Assembly (NCBI GenBank): GCA_032718475.1
Contig: JAUCBJ010000168.1
Coordinates: 1 to 64,000, forward strand
Direction of reading: 5' to 3'
DNA from: Nemertoderma westbladi
Taxonomy: Eukaryota; Xenacoelomorpha; Nemertodermatida; Nemertodermatidae
DNA length: 64,000 nt
The position numbers and the translations under genes were made by a program. Below the pieces are notes generated by a model, which had not been told where the DNA came from, ran no database searches, and saw only the letters and a program-made list of their open reading frames with translations. Below are positions 41,400-52,018 of the stretch, one piece after another; the stretch's first letter is position 1, and each line of letters begins with the position of its first letter.

Positions 41400-42320
41400 C
41401 TACTAACTCTAACTTCTAACTCTTACGGTACTATGTACCCTGCTACTCTCGTGGTATGTCAATATACCACACTCCCTAACTTCTAACCTCTGCCTCTTAT
41501 GGTACTACATACCCCTCTACTCCATGGTATGTTTATATACCACACTACCTAACTTCTAACCTCTATCTCTTACGGTACTACGTACCCCTCTACTCTCGTG
41601 GTATGTTTATATACCACACTCCCTAACTTGTAACGGTACTATGTACCCTGCTACTATGGTACTATGTACCCTTCTACTCTCGTGGTATGTTTATATACCA
41701 CACTCCCTAACTTGTAACGGTACTATGTACCCTGCTACTACGGTACTATGTACCCTTCTACTCTCGTGGTATATTTATATACCACACTCCCTAACTTCTA
41801 ACTTCTAACGGTACCGTGTACCCTGCTGCTGCTCACTACGTGGCGCCCTCAGTGCCCACAACTTTCTATAGTACTTGCTATGTACTTTACTGCTCCCCTA
41901 CACCTATTTCCTCTACCTCTACTTCTTCTACATATACTTCCTCTACATCTACTTACAGTATGTGTACATACCCCCCTTACTTCCTCACGTGATGCCCTCA
42001 GTGCCCACAGGTTTCTCACTTTCCATACTCTTTGGCTATGGTATGCGTACATACCCCCCCTCACTTTGTGCCCTCTCTACTACTCTACTACCTGGCACCC
42101 TTTGTGCCCACCTCTACTACTCTCTACGTGGCACCCTTTGTGCCCACCTCTACTACTCTCTACATGGCACCCTTTGTGCCCACCTCTACTACTATCTACA
42201 TAGCACCCTTTATGCCCATCTCTACTACTCTCTACACGGCACCCTTTGTGCCCACCTCTACTACTGCACCCCTCGACTATGGTTATATATACATGCTCCC
42301 CCTCAATTCCTTACGTGATG
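41400..42320 (-). repeat. M hairpin-rich repeats, duplication copy 1
   Basis: On the plus strand about five ~80-bp units (41405-41840) carry GGTAC-TAT-GTACC and GTGGTATGTTTATATACCAC hairpins. Then come five 36-bp units (about 42085-42265) with GGCAC-CCTTT-GTGCC, and GTGCC-containing remnants. They correspond to the units in P1 at 23050-23640 in inverse orientation, with other loops but the same stems. The second duplication copy is at 46918-47760 and has about one unit fewer. Confidence 0.8.
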
Positions 42321-43440
42321 CCCTCAGTGCCGTCAAAGGTACGTATGCTAAATTACCCTAGGAGCTATGTTAACCTAGGTAATGTTTAACTACCTACACC
42401 TTCACGCATACACCTTGGCACGTCCGTACCCTTTTCTGTCCAACCTACTGGACCACTCAACAAACTATGGGCCATCCCTCCATCACGCACCTCTCCCATC
42501 TTCCCCCTCTGGCTCGTCCTACCTTCCCCCCACTCTCTTTGTCTAACCCTTCTTGTCTCTTGGGGCATTCTCTGCCCCCCCCCCCCTCTCGCCCTCCATC
42601 GGGTGCCACGGATCCCTTAACTCTCCGCGCACACTATCTGCCGACGCTCTATCATCTCGATTCCTGTTTGTTCTTGGTTGTTTATATTGCTTATCTGCAA
42701 TATCCCCCTCAACCGGGTATATGTTATGTCCTTGCATATTATAGTCATACTGGTGTGCAGGTACCGGTACAGGCCTATCCACCTCTTGCCTACCTACTGG
42801 TATGTATGCTGCGACTTCCGGATCTAATCCCGTTGTCCGCGCTATCCTATCGCCTGCACTATCTCTTCCAGCATGGCCTATAGTATGTGCAGTAAGGCCT
42901 ACAGTATGTCCTGCAGTCTGCCTGTGTCCCTCTGGACCGAAGTTTAATCTTCTCGAATATTCCTCCCCGCGACTACCGTACTCTCAATCGGCAGTTATGT
43001 ACCGTCGGGAAGTTTCTCTTCGATCCCCTCTCCTATTCTCATCCTCACACCGGTATATCCTGTACCCTTCTCCTGGTGTGTGGTATATCTTACCAGGCTG
43101 CGTCTTTCCGGGGCGATGGCAATCTCCCGGAGTTCGACCCCACTGATTCTCTAACTCCATCTCTACTACCGATGGTTCACTGTCCGTCCTTGCTCTCTGG
43201 TTGCTTGTAGCAACGCTTCTTCTATTCTCTTCGCTTCTTCTCTCTTCAGTGTAGCGATCCCGCTCGCGAGATCTCTCTTCGACCTCCCGGATAAACTCCA
43301 CTGTTCTTATTTCGTCTTCCAACTGGGCTCGACGTCCTGTCGCTCGCCCGCTCACGGCGCCAACCTGTCTCTCTTTACCCGGTTGGACGCTCCCGGGGAT
43401 ACTCACAACCCCCCTATTATTCTCCATCGTCAGGTGCCGC
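42321..43440 (-). pseudogene. M gag C-terminal region, duplication copy 1
   Basis: The minus-strand frame 43427-42984 begins MENNRGVVSIPGSVQPGK and continues with a charged segment (EEVEERSRERDRY-like) and IYRCEDENRRGDRRETSRR. The latter matches P1 at 20557. It goes on through NFGPEGHRQTAGHTVGLTAH in another frame and VPAHQYDYNMQGHNIYP (frame 42782-42543), ending in a Gly/Arg-rich stretch with a C-rich homopolymer (plus strand ~42575-42586). After this M passes into the repeats: the zinc-knuckle/protease part found in P1 is missing. Frame changes are shared with copy 2 (47826-48866), so the decay predates the duplication. Confidence 0.6.
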
Positions 43441-44189
43441 GGTTCACCTAGCTCGCCCCGCGCATTGTTCGCCGACGCTTGTGGGACATTCTCTGCCTCC
43501 CCCCCCTCTCGCCACTAATCTCTCGTGGTGGGGTGCCCGTAGCCCCCCCATTCGCCACCTCTTACTTCACTACCTCCTACTTTGCTTCTACGCCCCTCTC
43601 TAGTCGACGCACTATCTCTGCCCTGGCTGGGTCTATTCACCCCCGCCTCTCCCTGTGCGACTGCGTGGCCTTGCAGGCTCCCGTCGGATTGACTCACCCC
43701 CCTCATTGGGTTGGCTCACCCCCGCCTCTTCCTGCGTAACTACGTGGACTTGCAGGCTCTCGCTGGTCGGACCACCTGTCTCCCCTATGTTTGTATTAAT
43801 TGCACCGTTATTAACAATATTATTTTGATTAACTTCCCCAGGGTTGTTATCTAACGCAACATTATTATCTAAATTATTTAAATAATTTTGTTCCGAATTA
43901 GGGCTATTCTTTTGGAATATGTTGTACATTTAAATTAGAATTATTTGGATTATTTTGTACGTTTAAATTAGTATTATTATTTGGATTATTTTGTACGTTT
44001 AAATTAGAATTATTACTAACGGGCAAAATATTATTTCCTGCAACAAAGGTTTGATTAGGGTTGTCTATTACGGTACTATTAATATTAGCGCCCTCTAACA
44101 TATTATTATTATGACCCCCCGCCCATACGGTTACACCAGTTCTGGGTCTGTCATCCGGTGCCTGTAACTGGAGTATTAACAAACATTTC
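43441..44189 (-). pseudogene. M Asn-rich gag part, duplication copy 1
   Basis: Two overlapping minus frames (44182-43904 and 43929-43633) hold GGHNNNMLEGANINSTVIDN, SNLNVQNNPNNN repeats and then NNVALDNNPGEVNQNN and a TQEEAGVSQPNEGGES segment. This is the homologue of P1 20144-20620, with the frame break at ~43915 present in both duplication copies. In life it would have been one Asn-rich, probably disordered segment of gag. Confidence 0.6.
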
Positions 44190-44726
44190 CATTACTTCTG
44201 GCTCCTCGTAAATACTGCCCGAACCGGCCTCACTCTCAGATAATCCCAACTTCGCCAGTTCTAACTGGCGCTTTTGCTTCACCTGGTATTGCATAAGCCC
44301 CCTTAACCGGGTATGCATATCATTCCGCATATGCTTTCCCGCTCTCTCTCTCTCTCTCTGTCCTCTCTCAAACTTTGGTCAGCCAACTCCATCTCTCTCG
44401 CTTCCCGCTCTCTACACTCGTTCTCTACTCTCACCTCCCACTCTCTACGTTCGTTCGTTTCTCTCTCTACCCTCGCTACCTCTCTCGCTTCTCGCTCTTT
44501 GCGCTCGTTCTTTATTCTCGTCTCCCACTCTTTACGCTCATTCTCTATTCTCGCCTCCCGTTTCTCGCGCTCTTTACGCTCACTCATCTCTCTTTCCTCC
44601 TGCTCCCTACAGTTTCTCGCCACCCTCTCGGCTCTCTCTCTACATTCCCTGGCTAACTCTCTCTCTCTCTCTCTCTCTAATATTGCGGTTCCCTCGTCCA
44701 ATTTTCTCTCGAACTCCTTCTGATCC
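44190..44726 (-). pseudogene. M gag coiled coil, truncated at the duplication junction (copy 1)
   Basis: The minus strand encodes a dense charged coiled coil (ERERELARECRERAERVAR and similar, heptads of E, R, K), with LMQYQVKQKRQLELAKL toward the C terminus. It starts abruptly at VALDQKEF (~44725), where the sequence switches to plus-oriented P1 repeat sequence at AGCGCC (44727-44732). The intact counterpart continues upstream in copy 2 to 51000. Confidence 0.7.
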
Positions 44727-46443
44727 AGCGCCACGTAGAAAGAGAGTAGAGGGTATGGTATGTAGGTATACCATAGAAGTAGTAGCGGAGAGGTTGTGGG
44801 CACCGAAAGTGCCACTTAGAAAGAGAGTAGAGGGTATGGTATGTAGGTATACCATAGAGGTAGTAGCAGAGGGGTTGTGGGCACCGAAAGCGCCACATAG
44901 TGAGAGAGTGAAGGGTGTGGTATGTAGGTATTAGGTAGTAGCATTATGTAGGTAATAGCAGTATTAGGGTATATAGTACCATAGAAGTTAGAAGTTTTGG
45001 GCACCGAGAGCGCCACGTAGTAAGAAAGTAAAGACTATGTAGGCATAGTATAGTAGTAGTAGGGTACAGAATAAGAAATAAGTAGCAAGGTAGATAGGAT
45101 GATAGCATAGACAGGGGTAAGACTAGAAAAAAATTGGCACTTTGGGAGTGGTAGAGAACACAGGACATTGTGGAGCAGTGGGGATGGGCCAGCTCATGGG
45201 CCAGCTCATGGGCCTTGTCTGCCACAAGCCGATGGACTGGGGCAAGTTCCGAGGGGAGCACGGAGCGGGCATGGGACATTGCGAAGCAGTGGCGATGGGG
45301 CCAGCTCATGAGGCTTGTCTTCCACAAGCCGATAGACTGGGTTAAGTCCCGAGAGGAGTATGAGAGCAGTACGAGGGAAGTATGGAGAGGAGGTGTTGGC
45401 GCGTGAGAATGTAGATAGGTGTAATTCAAATGTGGGGAGCGAGCAGAGTGGAGTTAGAGTGAGTTCAGAGTGGAGTTAGAGTGAGTTCAGAGTGGAGTTA
45501 GAGTGAGTTCAGAGTGAGGAAGTTTTTAAAATTGTCTTAAGAGTCCACAATAGTCTCGAACAGAGACGTCAGATGTCTTGGTGCAACATAGGTTGCGATT
45601 GCACCAAGAAGGGGTAGCAATATCATACCCAGAGGGAGCGGCCTGGAAAGCCGACTCCGAGAAAAGAACTCCACCCCACACCCGATAGTAGATCGGGTTC
45701 CAGCGGAATTGAAGCGCACTTGAGGTTGATGCTATCTTCTCACCGGGAAGATAGCATGGGGGGGAGTGTAAGCGGATTCAATTCCACCTCATTACCCACC
45801 AATAAATGGGATAGTGGCATTTTCAGCAATATGTTGGAGATACAAGATTAGCAATATTAATCTCATATCACAACCAACATTTGGGGAAGGGGGGGGGGGG
45901 GCAACACAAGCCCCGAAGCCACACACAAAGGAAGGTTAGAGGTCAAACCACCTCGGAAGGGACACAGCTAGTAGAGGCTAGCAGCAGAAGGGAAACACTC
46001 CCAGAGAGAGAAAGGGCGACACGTAGAGTATTAGCCAATAAGGGCAAAGGAGAGCATCCATTAGGTAGCAGGCCAAGGTAGCGTAGGAGTGAAGTAATAT
46101 TGGTATATCAATCATATATTATCTCCTGCTACCGGTTTGTGAATCAGTTTAGTTAGTTACCCACTTTCAGTGCAGACGGGTAATATTGTTTTACCGTCAT
46201 CGTCACCATCAACAACATTGGCTGTATTTTAATCTATTACCGGTACCAAGCGATATTGTCATCTGCTATCATATTAACATCATATTAACTGTGCTATCGC
46301 TATTATATTAGACCGCCAAGGAACAACGTTAACTCTGAACGCTTTTCTCCAACGGCCTCGGCCAAGCAATCAGTGACACCACCCCAGCCTGCGGTGACGC
46401 GTACGAAACAACCTTCAAGGTCGGGATCTCTGATCCCGTCACA
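44727..46443 (+). mobile_element. P2: 3' part of P1 carried by the tandem duplication
   Basis: Nearly identical to 23334-25041: hairpin repeats, degenerate HKPMDWGKF repeats, 22-bp repeats, the hairpin and polypurine tract, and a full LTR (45767-46443). It lacks the 5' LTR and gag/protease. The right flank has the same TTGTG (46444-46448) as P1, but no left TSD exists. This is therefore not a separate insertion but the start of the second copy of a ~5.4-kb tandem duplication. Confidence 0.85.
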
Positions 46444-49400
46444 TTGTGGCAGACAAGCCCCATGAGCTGGCCCATCGCCACTGCTCCACAATGTCCTGTG
46501 CCCGCTCTGTACTCCTCCCGGAACTTGTCCCAGTCCATCGGCTTGTGGCAGACAGGGGCCATGAGCTGGCCCATCCCCACTGCTCCACAATGTCCTGTTC
46601 TCTACCACCCCAAAGTGCCAATTTTCTTAGTCTTATTTTAATTTTTTCTATGTTCCCCCCTGTCTGTGCTATTATCCTATCTACCTTCCTACTTCCTTCT
46701 TACTATGTGCCCTACTACTACTATACTATGCCTACATACCCTTTACTTTCTTACTACGTGGTGCTCTCGGTGCCCACAACTTCTAACTTCTATGGTATAT
46801 GTACCCTAATACTGCTACTATGGTATATTGTGCTTTCTAGTGTTCTAGATATTCTGTTACGTATATAGGTATACCATACTCTTTACTATCTTACTACTAA
46901 CTTTTACTAACTCTACTAACTCTAACTTCTATCGCTTATGGTACTACGTACCCCTCTACTCTCGTGGTATGTTTATATACCACACTCCCTAACTTGTAAC
47001 GGTACTATGTACCCTGCTACTATGGTACTATGTACCCTTCTACTCTCGTGGTATGTTTATATACCACACTCCCTAACTTCTAACCTCTATCTCTTACGGT
47101 ACTACATACCCCTCTACTCTCGTGGTATGTTTATATACCACACTCCCTAACTTGTAACGGTACTATGTACCCTGCTACTACGGTACTATGTACCCTTCTA
47201 CTCTCGTGGTATGTTTATATACCACACTCCCTAACTTCTAACTTCTAACGGTACCGTGTACCCTGCTGCTGCTCACTACGTGGCGCCCTCAGTGCCCACA
47301 ACTTTCTATAGTACTTGCTATGTACTTTACTGCTCCCCTACACCTATTTCCTCTACCTCTACTTCTTCTACATATACTTCCTCTACATCTACTTACAGTA
47401 TGTGTACATACCCCCCTTACTTCCTCACGTGATGCCCTCAGTGCCCACAGGTTTCTTACTTTCCATACTCTTTGGCTATGGTATGCGTACATACCCCCCC
47501 TCACTTTGTGCCCTCTCTACTACTCTACTACCTGGCACCCTTTGTGCCCGCCTCTACTACTCTCTACGTGGCACCCTTTGTGCCCACCTCTACTACTCTC
47601 TACATGGCACCCTTTGTGCCCACCTCTACTACTATCTACATAGCACCCTTTATGCCCATCTCTACTACTCTCTACACGACACCCTTTGTGCCCACCTCTA
47701 CTACTGCACCCCTCGACTATGGTTATATATACATGCTCCCCCTCAATTCCTTACGTGATGCCCTCAGTGCCGTCAAAGGTACGTATGCTAAATTACCCTA
47801 GGAGCTATGTTAACCTAGGTAATGTTTAACTACCTACACCTTCACGCATACACCTTGGCACGTCCGTACCCTTTTCTGTCCAACCTACTGGACCACTCAA
47901 CAAACTATGGGCCATCCCTCCATCACGCACCTCTCCCATCTTCCCCCTCTGGCTCGTCCTACCTTCCCCCCACTCTCTTTGTCTAACCCTTCTTGTCTCT
48001 TGGGGCATTCTCTGCCCCCCCCCCCTCTCGCCCTCCATCGGGTGCCACGGATCCCTTAACTCTCCGCGCACACTATCTGCCGACGCTCTATCATCTCAAT
48101 TCCTGTTTGTTCTTGGTTGTTTATATTGCTTATCTGCAATATCCCCCTCAACCGGGTATATGTTATGTCCTTGCATATTATAGTCATACTGGTGTGCAGG
48201 TACCGGTACAGGCCTATCCACCTCTTGCCTACCTACTGGTATGTATGCTGCGACTTCCGGATCTAATCCCGTTGTCCGCGCTATCCTATCGCCTGCACTA
48301 TCTCTTCCAGCATGGCCTATAGTATGTGCAGTAAGGCCTACAGTATGTCCTGCAGTCTGCCTGTGTCCCTCTGGACCGAAGTTTAATCTTCTCGAATATT
48401 CCTCCCCGCGACTATCGTACTCTCAATCGGCAGTTATGTCCCGTCGGGAAGTTTCTCTTCGATCTCCTCTCCTGTTCTCATCCTCACACCGGTATATCCT
48501 GTACCCTTCTCCTGGTGTGTGGTATATCTCACCAGGCTGCGTCTCTCCGGGGCGATGGCAATCTCCCGGAGTTTGACCCCACTGATTCTCTAACTCCATC
48601 TCTACTACTGATGGTTCACTGTCCGTCCTTGCTCTCTGGTTGCTTGTAGCAACGCTTCTTCTATTCTCTTCGCTTCTTCTCTCTTCAGTGTAGCGATCCC
48701 GCTCGCGAGATCTCTCTTCGACCTCCCGGATAAACTCCACTGTTTTTATTTCGTATTCCAACTGGGTTTGACGTCCTGTCGCTCGCCCGCTCACGGCGCC
48801 AACCTGTCTCTCTTTACCCGGTTGGACACTCCCGGGGATACTCACAACCCCCCTATTATTCTCCATCGTCAGGTGCTGTGGTTCACCTAGCTCGCCCCGC
48901 GCATTGTTCGCCGACGCTTGTGGGAAATTCTCTGCCTCCCCCCCCTCTCGTCACTAATCTCTCGTGGTGGGGTGCCCGTAGCCCCCCCATTCACCACCTC
49001 TTACTTCACTACCTCCTACTTTGCTTCAACGCCCCTCTCTAGTCGACGCACTATCTCTGCCCTGGCTGGGTCTATTCACCCCCGCCTCTCCCTGTGCGAC
49101 TGCGTGGCCTTGCAGGCTCCCGTCGGATTGACTCACCCCCCTCATTGGGTTGGCTCACCCCCGCCTCTTCCTGCGTAACTACGTGGACTTGCAGGCTCTC
49201 GCTGGTCGGACCACCTGTCTCCCCTATGTTTGTATTAATTGCACCGTTATTAACAATATTATTTTGATTAACTTCCCCGGGGTTGTTATCTAACGCAACA
49301 TTATTATCTAAATTATTTAAATTATTTTGTTCCGAATTAGGGCTATTCTTTTGGAATATTTTGTACATTTAAATTATAATTATTTGGATTATTTTGTACG

Positions 49401-50163
49401 TTTAAATTAGTATTATTATTTGGATTATTTTGTACGTTTAAATTAGAATTATTACTAATGGGCAAAATATTATTTCCTGCAACAAAAGTTTGATTAGGGT
49501 TGTCTATTACGGTGCTATTAATATTAGCGCCCACTAACATATTATTATTATGACCCCCCGCCCATACGGTTACACCAGTTCTGGGTCTGTCGTCCGGTGC
49601 CTGTAAGTGGAGTATTAACAAACATTTCCATTACTTCTGGCTCCTTGTAAATACTGCCCGAACCGGCCTCACTCTCAGATAATCCCAACTTCGCCAGTTC
49701 TAACTGGCGCTTTTGCTTCACCTGGTATTGCATAAGCCCCCTTAACCGGGTATGCATATCATTCCACATATGCATTCCCGCTCTCTCTCTCTCTCTGTCC
49801 TCTCTCAAACTTTGGTCAGCCAACTCCATCTCTCTCGCTTCCCGCTCTCTACACTCTTTCTCTACTCTCACCTCCCGCTCTCTACATTCGTTTGTTTCTC
49901 TCTCTACCCTCGCTACCTCTCTCGCTTCTCGCTCTTTGCGCTCGTTCTTTATTCTCGTCTCCCACTCTTTACGCTCATTCTCTATTCTCGCCTCCCGTTT
50001 CTCGCGCTCTTTACGCTCACTCATCTCTCTTTCCTCCTGCTCCCTACAGTTTCTCGCCACCCTCTCGGCTCTCTCTCTACATTCCCTGGCTAACTCTCTC
50101 TCTCTCTCTCTCTCTAATATTGCGGTTCCCTCGTCCAATTTTCTCTCGAACTCCTTCTGATCC
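46444..50163 (-). repeat. second copy of the M segment (tandem duplication copy 2)
   Basis: Matches 25042-25516 plus 41400-44726 with few differences, and is not interrupted by element B; the empty B site CTACT is at 46913-46917. It contains the HKPMDW(D/G)KF repeats (46449-46620), hairpin arrays (46918-47280), 36-bp units (~47525-47705), gag C-terminal frames (48866-48423, 48071-47826) and Asn-rich frames (49621-49343, 49368-49072). The coiled-coil frame is 50138-49548. It ends at AGCGCC (50164-50169), the same 6-bp word as at the junction at 44727. Confidence 0.85.
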
Positions 50164-51054
50164 AGCGCCGCAATGTCTAGTTGACATGCCAGATCTATCT
50201 CTAATACCCTTCTTGCTTTTGCGGAGGATGTAGCAGACTTATCGGTCGCGACAGACTCCCGTCACCTCTCTGTCCTACTAACTTTCCCCCGCTTTCTGGG
50301 GTTCTCGCTAACCGACGACACCGAATCCTCGGGGTTAACCTCGGGTTCGCCATCGTGCGGGTTCGCCCAACCCACTAACTTAATTCACCTAGCATCCACT
50401 AAGTAAGGCCCTACGTACACTACTTCAGGCTCCATTATCCTGGACCACCACAATTCAAACAGTTCGGTGGCGACCCCTCTCGCTCTCTCACTCGCCAGTT
50501 CTCCCTGTCCAAAACGAACTAAATAGTGAAAGTGTTTATTCGACTCACCTAGCCTCTGATATAGTTTAGGCTGGTCTACCTTTCTCCCTTCCTTGGCCTC
50601 CTTAAGTAGTTTCTTGGTGGCATTGTAGGCCCGTCGTAGCCGATCACTCGTCCCGACATCCTCTTCGCCGACTTCGCCTCCTCTTCTCTTCCGGCGTCAT
50701 ACCGGCGGCCCCACTGTCGCCGTTCCGGTGGGCCGTCCGTCGCCCTCAGCCTGTAGCTGGCCGGCGACTTCGGTACTCCGACCGCCGTCGCCGTCGCGCA
50801 TCGACTCATCTCCCTCTCTCCTCCGTAGTTGACAGCCGCCCTCCACTTGGGCTACCGGATCGTCCCTCGTCAGCGAATCTGGCGTCGCTGGCCGATACCG
50901 TCGCGTCGCGGCCTCACGGATGGTTTGATTGGTGTCGTCCGGGGTCCGCGGCAGCGTCCTCTCTCCCTCTGATAATTGGGGCTCCCTGTCGCTCATCTCG
51001 ATCTCTCTTCCTTGCAGTCACAGTTTTTAGTTGGCAGTCTCGGTAGTTAATGAC
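50164..51054 (-). pseudogene. M gag N-terminal region
   Basis: Only one copy exists because it lies outside the duplication. The ATG at 50996-50994 starts MSDREPQLSEGERTLP; IREAATRRYRP, RPTGTATVGPPV and, after frame changes, AYNATKKLLKEA, LGESNKHF and YLVRFGQG follow. Then come about 22 residues (ELASERARG...) absent from P1, and MEPEVVYVGPYLVDAR interrupted by a stop. A SENPRKRGKVSRTERRR-type basic segment leads into the coiled coil. It is a better guide to the original gag start than P1. Several frame breaks make it a pseudogene. Confidence 0.6.
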
Positions 51055-51724
51055 TGTGACGGGATCGGAGATCCCGACCGGGTTAGAAATGTACGCGTCA
51101 CCGTGGCTGGGCAGTTGTGCTAGTTGCTTTGGCCGAAGGCCGTTGGGGAAAACAATAAGAGTTTCTGTTGTTTCTCAATATTGATGATGCAGATGGTAAT
51201 AGTACAGTAAATCGGTAAATCAGTAAATATGATAGCAGAACAATGCACAGAATGACTGTTGATGTTAATGGCGGTGGCGGTCATTAACTATGACCGGTCT
51301 GCACTGACTGAATAACTCAACTGACCGGTAAATCAGTAATGTAGGATAATATATGGTTAACACACATGAATATTGGTTTCACCTCTTACTGTACTTTGGC
51401 CCTCTGTACCCAATGGATGCTTTTCTATCTCTAATCACGTTCTTCCCTCCCCACTATTGGCTAATATACTAATTGTCACTTTGGCACACCCTGTGAGTGT
51501 TTCCCCCCGCTGCTAGCCCCTACTAGCTGTATTCCCTCCGAGGTGGTTTGACGTCTCACCTCTCTCTGTGGCTTTGGGGCTTGTGTCGTCCCTCCCCCCC
51601 CCCCCCCCCAATGTTGGTTATGAGAAGAGATTAATATTGGTAATCTCGTATCCCCAACATATTGCTAAAATGCCACTGGTCCCATTTTCTGGTGGGTAAT
51701 GAAGTGGAATTGAATCCGCATACA
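51055..51724 (-). repeat. M 5' LTR
   Basis: 670 bp; the plus strand begins TGTGACGGGATCGG and ends CCGCATACA (CCGCTTACA in the other copies). TSD TTATT follows at 51725-51729, matching 16322-16326 at the other end of M. A C run is at ~51593-51609. In sense orientation the bases after this LTR (GTCATTAACTACC) again contain no TGG. Confidence 0.9.
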
Positions 51725-52018
51725 TTATTTGTGTGTAATTGGTGCCTGTTTATTATTAGTGTGTAATGGGTGTCTGTTTATTAGTGTGTATTGGGTGTCT
51801 GTTTATTATTTGTGTGTAATGGGTGTCTGTTTATTATTTGTGTGTAATGGGTGTCGATTTATTATTTGTGTGTATTGGGTGTCTGTTTATTATTTGTATG
51901 TAATGGGTGTCTGTTTATTATTTGTGTGTATTGGGTGTCTGTTTATTATTTGTGTGTAATGAGTGTCTGTTTATTATTTGTGTGTAATGGGTGTCTGTTT
52001 ATTATTTGTGTGTGTATT
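51725..52018 (+). repeat. 28-bp minisatellite, block 4
   Basis: Continuation of the array at 13851-16321, displaced by 35.4 kb through insertion of M. About ten units, somewhat more variable (ATTGGTGCC, TTATTAGTGTG). It ends at a TGTGTGTGTATTATTTG segment. Confidence 0.9.

Larger units (their letters stand above)
16327..51724 (-). mobile_element. element M: outer non-autonomous BEL-like LTR retrotransposon (split by nested insertions)
   Basis: A minus-strand LTR element inserted in the 28-bp minisatellite. The 3' LTR is 16327-16983, the 5' LTR is 51055-51724, and TTATT target duplications lie at 16322-16326 and 51725-51729. Its own internal sequence is in pieces: 16984-18210, 25047-25516, 41400-44726 (a duplicated part), and 46444-51054. 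About 6 kb remains once P1, B and the duplication are removed. It keeps gag-like coiled-coil and Asn-rich coding sequence, hairpin-rich repeats and a 3' ORF (17716-18210), but no RT, RNase H or integrase was seen. M and P1 share LTRs and gag. BEL affiliation rests on P1's protease type and on the 5-bp TSD and is less certain than the LTR call. Confidence 0.85.

Noticed and set aside
44313-44723. Plus-strand Ser/Leu-rich ORFs over the gag coiled-coil (also 49752-50233)
   Set aside because: They are complements of the E/R-rich coiled-coil codons (CTC/TCT repeats); the minus strand matches P1 gag.
44727-46443. A second independent P-type insertion or a solo LTR
   Set aside because: It has no left TSD, contains P1-internal sequence, and shares its right flank and a 6-bp junction word with P1. 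A tandem duplication explains it better.
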